This document shows positions 6,033 through 11,803 of a stretch of DNA of 15,488 nt, one piece after another. Made by a program: the position numbers and the translations under genes. The stretch lies in the NCBI GenBank assembly GCA_014377495.1, contig JACMPN010000607.1:1-15488 (forward strand). The letters are read 5' to 3'. Positions within the stretch are counted from its first letter, which is position 1, and each line of letters opens with the position of its first letter. The DNA comes from Candidatus Sericytochromatia bacterium (lineage in GTDB: Bacteria; Cyanobacteriota; Sericytochromatia; JACMPN01). The notes under the pieces were generated by a model. The model was given only the letters and a program-made list of their open reading frames with translations, ran no database searches and had not been told where the DNA came from.

Positions 6033-6054
6033 GTGCCATGCGGCGCAGCGGTCA

Positions 6055-6519
6055 TCACTGGGCGCCGACCCCGTGCTTGGGCACCAGCAGATACTGATCA
6101 AGGTCTCGACGGATCTTTGCACCCGTGGCATGGGCAAACAGAATGGCGATCGCCGTGGTCTCGTCGGGGTCATCACCGCTGCGAGGCGGCCAGCCAAATT
6201 GCGGTGACAAACGATCCTGCACGCTGGCCGCATCAACCAGTGACGCTCCCGTCATGTCCTGACAAGCGTTCCAGAATGGCTGCAGTGGTGGACATGTGAG
6301 TTTTTCATACCAGAAACGAACCAAAGTCTGCCGTACCCGTTCGCCGCAGATGCCATGGGCTGCGCCAATCTGCTGCAAGGTCTGCTGATCCCGGACTCTA
6401 CGGAAAAGCAGATCCTTCAATGGGTGTTTCCTGCCAAGCGCCAGAACCAGGCAGTCCAGCACGGCATGAGCGGACGACGGCAGAGGCACAGGCATGACGA
6501 TGAATTTGTCGACAATCAT
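6055..6519 (-). CDS. HTH protein resembling sigma-70 region 4, 154 aa
   Basis: Starting at ATG 6519, the protein has helices around residues 18-40 followed by LLFRRVRDQQTLQQIGAAHG and then ERVRQTLVRFWYEKL (about 38-74). The pattern 'R-T-L-x-x-I-G ... G-x-x-x-E-R-V-R-Q' is the DNA-binding HTH of sigma-70 region 4 and related regulators. No region 2 is present, so it is not a complete sigma factor. The start is uncertain because the upstream sequence has only a weak AAAGGG and the frame is open further upstream. The C-terminal 20 residues or so run up to the edge of the MNT fragment, so the end may have been altered by that junction. It would be a cytoplasmic DNA-binding protein; its target is unknown. 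Confidence 0.5.
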   Translation of the reverse strand: MIVDKFIVMPVPLPSSAHAVLDCLVLALGRKHPLKDLLFRRVRDQQTLQQIGAAHGICGERVRQTLVRFWYEKLTCPPLQPFWNACQDMTGASLVDAASVQDRLSPQFGWPPRSGDDPDETTAIAILFAHATGAKIRRDLDQYLLVPKHGVGAQ

Positions 6520-6771
6520 GGGGTGAAGCCCTTTTTGTAGATGATTGTGCCAGTATCGCACCGTCAAGAGGGCGTATCGCTGAAACTCTCCAACACCACC
6601 CGTCGCAGCGTGCGGAGCCGGATGCCGCATTTCGGGCGCAACCGGGAGCGGTCTTCCGGACGTGTGCGGGCTTTGCCATCCGCCAAGCGTGCTGCGAACG
6701 ATTTGCATAGACCCAGACCCGCTTGGTCCGCTAGCATGGGGCATCCCCGGATCATCACCTTGGAGGTTGCC

Positions 6772-7422
6772 ATGCGTCGTTCCATGCTTGCAGTCCTTGC
6801 CGTCGCCGCTTGCCTGACCGGCTTGCCCGGCGTGGCCGCCGCACCCGGCAGTGGCACGCTCGTCGCCACCGAGGGCGTCGTCCAGGCCCGCACGGCTGGC
6901 GGGTCCCAGTGGGCGCCCGGCCGGGTCCGCCGGCTCTATGCTCCGGGTGACGCTCTGCGCACTGGCCGCAATGCCCGGGCCGAGATCGCCTTCCTCGACG
7001 GGACGATCACCCGCCTGGCTGCCCACAGCCAACTGCGCCTCGCCGGCAAGCCTCAGTCTTTTGGCCGCCTGCTCCTCGGCAAGCTCTGGTTCAAGGTGAC
7101 CAAGCAGCATGCACCGATCCATATCGAGACGCCCGGCGCCGTGGCCAGTGTCATGGGGACCGAGCTGCTCGTCAGCGTCGACAACCAGGAAGGCACCCAC
7201 GTCACCTGCCTGGAAGGTCACGTCAACGTGAAAGGTGACGTGGGCGACGTGGTGAAACTGACCGCCGGACAGTGGACCGACGTCCGCAAGGGTGCCGCCC
7301 CGGATGCCCCCACGCCGTTCAACTGGGGCAAGCTGAAAGCCTCGGAGATCCTCCTGCAGCCCCTCAATCAGGACGCCTCAGCCGGTATGGCCGATGGCGA
7401 TCCCGACGATATCTGGAAGTAA
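6772..7422 (+). CDS. FecR-domain periplasmic protein, 216 aa
   Basis: ATG 6772 is preceded by TGGAGG (6761-6766), which selects it over the longer open frame. Residues 1-24 are a Sec signal peptide ending AAA. The rest is a FecR domain: GDALRTGRNARAEIAF.DGT..RL (about 59-82), AHSQLRL, a LWFKV strand, then IETPGAVASVMGTELLV (about 117-134) and LEGHVNVKG. These are the hallmark repeats of the FecR beta-helical fold. Classical FecR transmits a TonB-receptor signal to a sigma factor, but this protein has no transmembrane anchor and no neighbouring ECF sigma. It is more like the stand-alone exported FecR proteins paired with outer-membrane proteins. The porin begins 6 bp after its stop, so the two are very probably co-transcribed. 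The gene looks intact. Confidence 0.85.
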   Translation: MRRSMLAVLAVAACLTGLPGVAAAPGSGTLVATEGVVQARTAGGSQWAPGRVRRLYAPGDALRTGRNARAEIAFLDGTITRLAAHSQLRLAGKPQSFGRLLLGKLWFKVTKQHAPIHIETPGAVASVMGTELLVSVDNQEGTHVTCLEGHVNVKGDVGDVVKLTAGQWTDVRKGAAPDAPTPFNWGKLKASEILLQPLNQDASAGMADGDPDDIWK

Positions 7423-7428
7423 GCCCAA

Positions 7429-8715
7429 TTGACCCACATCCGCCGTTTCACCGCCGCCCTGACCGCCGCCCTGCTCCTGCCATTGCCCGTGTTCGCCAGC
7501 CCTGCCGGGAATGTCCCGGCGGCCGGCGCCTCTGACACCGTGGCCCAAGCCTCGGACGCGCCGGCCGTCGTGGCCAATGCCGAAGTGCCGCTCAGCATGG
7601 CCGATCGCCTGCAGGAATTGCAGGATTTTTCCGACCGCCATGATTCCGAGCTCGACCGCCAGGGTTCCCTGCTCCAGCAGCTGGACCGGGCGTTGGCCCC
7701 GTCGTTCAACGGTTCTTTGGGTGTCCGCTACCAGTTCGCCTCCACCTTTGCCGCCCCCGCCATCGCCAATCTGCCCCAGACCCGGCTGCGGCTCGGCATC
7801 CAGTCCCGCCAGCCCGGTCCCTTCCGTTATGAAGTGCGGCTGGTCACCGGGGCGACCGACCTGCCGAACCAGAGCTGGGTGCCCTTCGGCGCCTTTTGGG
7901 GCAAGACTCCCATCGCCCTCGACCGGTACAACCTGAGCTGGCGCCCTGTCCAGCCGTTCACCCTGACCGCCGGCAAGTTCAGTGACCCCTTCGCCAACTC
8001 CGAGCTGCTCTGGGACAACGACGTGCAGCCCCAGGGGTTGCTCCAGTCCCTGTCGCTGGATCAGTGGCTGCCGGCCAGCATGAAGGCCAACGTCGATGTC
8101 GGTGAGCTGGTCATGGCCGCCAACGGCTCCGACTCGGGTGCCTATGCCATCGGTGGCAAACTCAGCCTGTCCCAGCAGGCGACGCCCTGGCTGAAGCTGG
8201 ATGGCTCCGTGGGCTATTACGACTTCATCAACGCCCAGGCGATGGCCACGCCCAACCTGAGCCTTGGGGCACGTCCTACTTTGGCCCTGCGCAACCGCCT
8301 CGATGCCTCGGGGACCCGGCTGCTCAACGACTTCAACCTGCTGAACGTGTTTGCCCGGGCCTCGATCGACGTCTTTCCGGATGTGCCCCTGCGGCTGACG
8401 GCCGACCACGTGATCAATATGGCGTCTCCGGACCAGAACCGGGGCCTGCGCCTGGGTGCCTTTATCGGCAGCGTCAAGGATCCCGGCGGGGTAATGGGCG
8501 TCTACCGGTTCAAGTACCTGGAAAGCGATTCAACGATCAGTGCCTTTGCCGAGGACATCATCGGCGGCACGGACGTCGTCGCCCACGAGGTCTCGGTGAC
8601 AGGACGGCTCCTGCCCCGCACCTTTGTGGAAGGTACCGTGCAGATGCTGAACCGGCTTTCGACGGCCGGTGCCCCGCTCTGGCACTTCCGCCTGGCCTTC
8701 CTGCAGGAGTTCTAA
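7429..8715 (+). CDS. Putative outer-membrane porin (Porin_5-like), 428 aa
   Basis: The likely start is TTG 7429, 6 bp after the FecR stop, because a good signal peptide begins there (THIRRF, then an Ala/Leu core, ending VFASPA). No ATG fits, and the ribosome binding site is weak, so translation is probably coupled to FecR. Residues 55-89 form a short coiled coil (MADRLQELQDFSDRHDSELDRQGSLLQ in pieces), as in porins with a periplasmic helix. From about 93 the sequence alternates amphipathic beta strands: LGVRYQF, TRLRLGIQSRQ, RYEVRLVTGAT, LDRYNLSWRP, FTLTAGKFSDPFANSELLWD. The 'TAGK..nPF..sELLWD' stretch is typical of the putative-porin family. The C-terminus is a strand ending in Phe (WHFRLAFLQEF), the usual outer-membrane insertion signal. 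It would allow passive solute diffusion; its substrate is unknown. A decayed copy of its last part lies at 4599-4846. Confidence 0.8.
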   Translation: MTHIRRFTAALTAALLLPLPVFASPAGNVPAAGASDTVAQASDAPAVVANAEVPLSMADRLQELQDFSDRHDSELDRQGSLLQQLDRALAPSFNGSLGVRYQFASTFAAPAIANLPQTRLRLGIQSRQPGPFRYEVRLVTGATDLPNQSWVPFGAFWGKTPIALDRYNLSWRPVQPFTLTAGKFSDPFANSELLWDNDVQPQGLLQSLSLDQWLPASMKANVDVGELVMAANGSDSGAYAIGGKLSLSQQATPWLKLDGSVGYYDFINAQAMATPNLSLGARPTLALRNRLDASGTRLLNDFNLLNVFARASIDVFPDVPLRLTADHVINMASPDQNRGLRLGAFIGSVKDPGGVMGVYRFKYLESDSTISAFAEDIIGGTDVVAHEVSVTGRLLPRTFVEGTVQMLNRLSTAGAPLWHFRLAFLQEF

Positions 8716-8726
8716 TTCCTGCAGGA
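8699..8726 (+). terminator. Hairpin over the porin stop codon
   Basis: TCCTGCAGGA occurs at 8699-8708 and again at 8717-8726. The decamer is itself a palindrome, so the two copies are both direct and inverted repeats around an 8-nt loop containing the TAA stop. It could fold as a 10-bp hairpin at the mRNA end. No U-run follows. The remainder to 8980 (about 250 bp) holds no gene I can support and must contain the promoter of the next operon. Confidence 0.35.
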
Positions 8727-8980
8727 TGCCCAACTCCCTGGCTGCGAGCTTGCGATAGGCCATGACCGTCCTCGCTCTCCCCACCATCCTGCCCGTTGCC
8801 CACGCACTGCCCGCCGGAGACAGGCCGCGGGACACGCATAGTGGACGCTGCGGGGTTTCCCGATCATCATAGTCACACATCCATATATGCTGCTCACCAA
8901 GCACTTGGTTTGCGGCCGCCTTGCTCACGTTGGCTGGCGATCCGCACCATGATCCCCGCCAGCCGGGAAAGGGGCTCTCC

Positions 8981-10390
8981 ATGACAACGCACCACACCGC
9001 CACCGTCACCGCCACGACCACAGGGGCCTGGATCCCGGGGGACGGCAACGGCCCCGAAATCGCCGCCGCCGTAAGGGACGTCCTCGCTGCGGCCGGCGCC
9101 CCGATCGCCTGGGACGAGCAGTCTGCTGGTCTCGGCTGCATCGACTGGGCCCCGAACGGCCTGCCGGACGCCACGCTGTCGGCCATCCGGCGGCACAAGG
9201 TGGCCCTGAAGGGGCCGACGGCCACCCCGGTCGGGGGCGGGCACAAAAGCGTCAACGTCACCATCCGCAAGGCCCTGGAGCTGTACGCCAACGTCCGGCC
9301 GGTCAAGTCGCTGCCGGGTGTGACCACGCGTTTTGCGAACGTGGACCTGGTCATCGTCCGCGAGAACGTCGAGGATACCTACGGCGGCATCGAGCACATG
9401 CAGACCCCGGACGTCGCCCAATGCCTGAAGGTGATCACGCGGCAGGGATCGCTGGCCATCGCCCGGTATGCGTTCGAACTGGCCCGGGCCTGGGGACGCC
9501 GGCGCGTGACCTGCGTGCACAAGGCCAACATCCATAAACTGACGGACGGCCTCTTTCTGACCTGCTTCCAGGAAGTCGCCGCCGATTACCCGGACATCGC
9601 CTCGGACTCTGCTTTGGTCGATGCCGTCTGCATGCAGCTCGTCACTGCACCGGAACGCTTTGACGTGCTGGTGATGCCCAACCTGTACGGAGATATCCTG
9701 TCGGACCTGGCGGCAGGGCTGGTCGGTGGTCTCGGCGTGGCGCCGGCGGGCAACATCGGCGAGGACATCGCCGTCTTCGAGGCTGTCCACGGCACGGCGC
9801 CGGACATCGCCGGCATGGGCCTGGCGAACCCGACGGCGTTGCTGCTCTCGGCCACCCAGATGCTGCGCCACCTGGGCCAACATGGGGATGCCGGGCGCAT
9901 CGAGGCGGCCCTGACCGCCACTCTGGCCGCCGGGATCGTCATTCGGGGCCTGGGCGGATCCGCCAGCACCAGCGCCTTTGTCCAGGCGATCATCTCCCAT
10001 CTGCCGGACGCCATCGATGCCGCGGCCTCCGGTCCCCAGGCCAGGATCCCGGCCGCCCCGGCTGCCCCGGTGACGCCCTCCACGGCGTGGGTGCTCGACG
10101 GCGTGGACGTCTTCGTGGAATGCGAAGGCGTGCCGCAGCTGCCCGAGGCGATCGGACCCTTTGTCCTCCGCCTCATCTCCAACCGGGGCACCAAAATCTA
10201 TCCCGGCCCGGTTCCCGACATCCGGCTGGTGAACTGGCATCGCGTCCGCTACATCGCCCAGGGCCCTGTAACGGACGATGACGTGCTCGCCCTCGTGGCG
10301 GAGGTCGGCCGGCACTACCGCTGGATGCACCTGGAAAAGCTCTGCCAGGCGGACGGCACTGCCTGCTACAGCAAGGCCCAAGGCGAGTAG
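8981..10390 (+). CDS. icd: Isocitrate dehydrogenase (NADP-type, long Thermus/Rickettsia-like form), 469 aa
   Basis: ATG 8981 follows AAAGGGG (8968-8974) and is preferred to the upstream in-frame codons. The enzyme oxidatively decarboxylates isocitrate to 2-oxoglutarate in the TCA cycle. Motifs of the isocitrate/isopropylmalate dehydrogenase family in order: IPGDGNGPEI (about 18-27), the substrate loop HKSVNVTIRKALELYANVRP (88-107) with the phosphate-contacting Ser, RENVEDTYGGIEH (127-139), catalytic KANIHK (Lys171), NLYGDILSD with metal-binding Asp238 and Asp242, and the cofactor loop HGTAPDIAG (270-278). A C-terminal extension of about 120 residues beyond the core (STAWVLDGVDVFVECEGVPQL... 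to the end) marks the longer subtype known from Thermus and Rickettsia. The small homologous isopropylmalate and tartrate dehydrogenases lack that extension. The gene is complete and the DUF6671 gene follows after 4 bp. Confidence 0.85.
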   Translation: MTTHHTATVTATTTGAWIPGDGNGPEIAAAVRDVLAAAGAPIAWDEQSAGLGCIDWAPNGLPDATLSAIRRHKVALKGPTATPVGGGHKSVNVTIRKALELYANVRPVKSLPGVTTRFANVDLVIVRENVEDTYGGIEHMQTPDVAQCLKVITRQGSLAIARYAFELARAWGRRRVTCVHKANIHKLTDGLFLTCFQEVAADYPDIASDSALVDAVCMQLVTAPERFDVLVMPNLYGDILSDLAAGLVGGLGVAPAGNIGEDIAVFEAVHGTAPDIAGMGLANPTALLLSATQMLRHLGQHGDAGRIEAALTATLAAGIVIRGLGGSASTSAFVQAIISHLPDAIDAAASGPQARIPAAPAAPVTPSTAWVLDGVDVFVECEGVPQLPEAIGPFVLRLISNRGTKIYPGPVPDIRLVNWHRVRYIAQGPVTDDDVLALVAEVGRHYRWMHLEKLCQADGTACYSKAQGE

Positions 10391-10394
10391 GGAG

Positions 10395-11264
10395 GTGGCC
10401 GAAGCGACGCAGGTCGACTTCTTTGCCGGACGGCGGGCGGTCATCGCCACGATGCACGGCAAGGAAGCGGTGATCGGACCTCTGCTCGAGCAGGCCACCG
10501 GATTGCGCACGTTCCCGGTGGTCGGGATGGACACAGACCGGTTCGGCACCTTTACGCTGGAGGTGGACCGCAGGGGCAACCAGCTGGAGGCGGCGCGAGC
10601 TAAGGCCCGTGCCGCCCTGGCCCTCACCGCTGCCGATCTGGCGATTGCCAGTGAGGGCTCGTTTGGGCCCCATCCCCAGGTGCCCTGGATGGTGAGCGGC
10701 CGGGAGCTGGTCGTGCTGCTCGACCCGTACCACGGCGTGGAGCTCGTCGGGCAGGTCCTGACCACCAAGACCAACTGTGATCAGGCGGTAGTCGCCACTT
10801 GGGCGGAGGCGCAGGCTTTTGCGGACCGGGTGGGTTTCCCGTCCCACGGACTGGTCGTCCGCAGCGGCGCCAAGGCCGACTCGGCGGTCGCAGCCAAGGG
10901 GGTCGCGGATGCCGCCTCCTACGAGGCCGTGATCCGCCAGGCGCTGGCCCAAGCCGGTGACGGCCGGATCCTCGTCGAAACGGACATGCGGGCGCATCTC
11001 AATCCCACCCGCATGGCCGCCATCGGCGAGGCGACGCGGGATCTGCTGCGGGTGATGCAGGCGCTCTGTCCCACCTGCCGGCGTCCCGGCTACGTCGTGG
11101 TGGAAATCGTCCCCGGATTGCCCTGTGCCTGGTGCGCCCGGGCAACCCGCCAGCCCTTGTCAGCCCGCTTCCGGTGCCGGGGCTGCGGGATGGAAGAAGT
11201 CCGATTGTATCCGGATGGCGCCACCAAGGCCGATCCGGGGCGCTGCGATTCCTGCAACCCCTGA
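10395..11264 (+). CDS. DUF6671 family protein with four CxxC zinc knuckles, 289 aa
   Basis: The probable start is GTG 10395, 4 bp after the icd stop; AAGGCGAG at the end of icd may act as its ribosome binding site, so translation is likely coupled. The N-terminal part is conserved-looking: FAGRRAVIATMHGKE (about 9-24), TDRFGTFTLEV, DLAIASEGSFGPHPQVP (81-97), LVVLLDPYHGVELVGQ, GFPSHGLVVR, and VETDMRAHLNPTRM (204-217). This sequence pattern is that of DUF6671, common in cyanobacteria and other environmental bacteria, with unknown function. The C-terminal third has four Cys pairs (225/228, 244/247, 261/264, 284/287), which should bind two zinc ions as ribbons. Cytoplasmic, with no signal peptide. 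The zinc ribbons suggest nucleic-acid or protein binding; the biochemical role is not known. Pairing with icd may be only positional. Confidence 0.8.
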   Translation: MAEATQVDFFAGRRAVIATMHGKEAVIGPLLEQATGLRTFPVVGMDTDRFGTFTLEVDRRGNQLEAARAKARAALALTAADLAIASEGSFGPHPQVPWMVSGRELVVLLDPYHGVELVGQVLTTKTNCDQAVVATWAEAQAFADRVGFPSHGLVVRSGAKADSAVAAKGVADAASYEAVIRQALAQAGDGRILVETDMRAHLNPTRMAAIGEATRDLLRVMQALCPTCRRPGYVVVEIVPGLPCAWCARATRQPLSARFRCRGCGMEEVRLYPDGATKADPGRCDSCNP

Positions 11265-11445
11265 CGGACAGGCCCTTCCGACTCGTGGGTCCCGATGCCT
11301 GCCGGGGCCGATTTTCGGTGATCAGCCCGAACAGGCCGTGATCGAAGGGCACCAGCAGGATGTCCGGGGTGTCCGTCGCCCGGCCCATCGGGTCGAGGCA
11401 CTCCGCCGTGTCCGGATAGTAGTGCAGGCTCAAGAGACGCATCAT
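10999..11445 (-). CDS. Uncertain small protein, possibly decayed
   Basis: Two adjacent ATGs (11445, 11442) follow GGGAGA at a good distance. The first 45 residues look protein-like (MMRLLSLHYYPDTAECLD..., DILLVPFDHGLFGLITE). After about 11290 the composition turns to Arg/Pro/Gly-rich shadow sequence that overlaps the 3' end of the DUF6671 gene on the other strand. It starts 31 bp after the stop of the MazF C-terminal fragment, so it may once have been the next gene in that operon. No family is recognised. Either a short gene truncated at about 11270, or chance. Confidence 0.2.
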   Translation of the reverse strand: MMRLLSLHYYPDTAECLDPMGRATDTPDILLVPFDHGLFGLITENRPRQASGPTSRKGLSVRGCRNRSAPDRPWWRHPDTIGLLPSRSPGTGSGLTRAGGLPGRTRHRAIRGRFPPRRSRDAGRWDRAPASPAADPASPRRWRPCGWD

Positions 11446-11475
11446 CGACCATTCTCCCGCAATCGAAGATGCCGG

Positions 11476-11625
11476 TCACCAGGCAAACAGGTTCTGCAGC
11501 GTTTCGATCACATGCTCGGTTGTCGTCGGATCGATCGTGCCCAATGACTTGAGCCGGCGGTTTTTGTCGACGGTACGCAGTTGGTCCAGGACGATGCACC
11601 CCTGCTCCAGCATGGCCGCAACACT
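11476..11625 (-). pseudogene. MazF/PemK-type toxin, C-terminal fragment
   Basis: The minus-strand frame ends with GCIVLDQLRTVDKNRRLKSL, GTIDPTTTEHVIETLQNLF and AW, then TGA (11476-11478). The 'LDQLRTVDK.R....LG.(L/I)....... ...L...' block is the C-terminal half of MazF/PemK mRNA interferases. The Arg/Thr of DQ-RTVDK lie near the RNA-binding site in the family. The N-terminal half (the RPCLIVSP..N and PLTS regions) is absent upstream. The frame above about 11625 becomes unrelated and runs into the terminator of the large lipoprotein. A matching N-terminal/middle piece lies on the same strand at 14741-14854. Confidence 0.65.
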
Positions 11626-11751
11626 CGCCCCATAGCCAGAGCGTCGGCACGGCAGAGCCTGCAGGAAGCGCTTCCGCTTCGGGTGGCCGGCATGCATCGG
11701 GACGAAGGGCGGTTCAGGTGATCGGCGTAATCCGCCGTACGAGCCCCAAAC

Positions 11752-11784
11752 GGCACCAGGCCCCCGTTCAGGGGGCCCGGTGCC
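11752..11784 (-). terminator. Terminator of the large NHL lipoprotein
   Basis: On the minus strand a 14-bp stem (GGCACCGGGCCCCC with GGGGGCCTGGTGCC, one G-U pair) encloses a 5-nt loop and starts 19 bp after the stop at 11804. A short GTTTGG follows. This is a strong, GC-rich intrinsic terminator candidate. Confidence 0.7.
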
Positions 11785-11803
11785 ATGCGACGTGGATCGG
11801 GGG

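Noticed and set aside
6520..7221. Long minus-strand extension of the HTH gene frame over the FecR gene
   Set aside because: It is the antisense shadow of the clearly coding FecR gene, with Gly/Ala/Pro/Arg-rich composition and no motifs.
8820..8835. Second IS630 terminal repeat (GCGGGACAC motif)
   Set aside because: Only nine bases match and the flanking bases do not continue the repeat; a chance match.
8716..8900. Minus-strand short frame (MAYRKLAARELGILQE) downstream of the porin
   Set aside because: Overlaps the porin end hairpin, runs antisense into the porin, and has no family resemblance or ribosome binding site.
8894..10774. A 626-codon minus-strand open frame opposite icd
   Set aside because: GC-rich antisense shadow of isocitrate dehydrogenase; no domain and no start signal.
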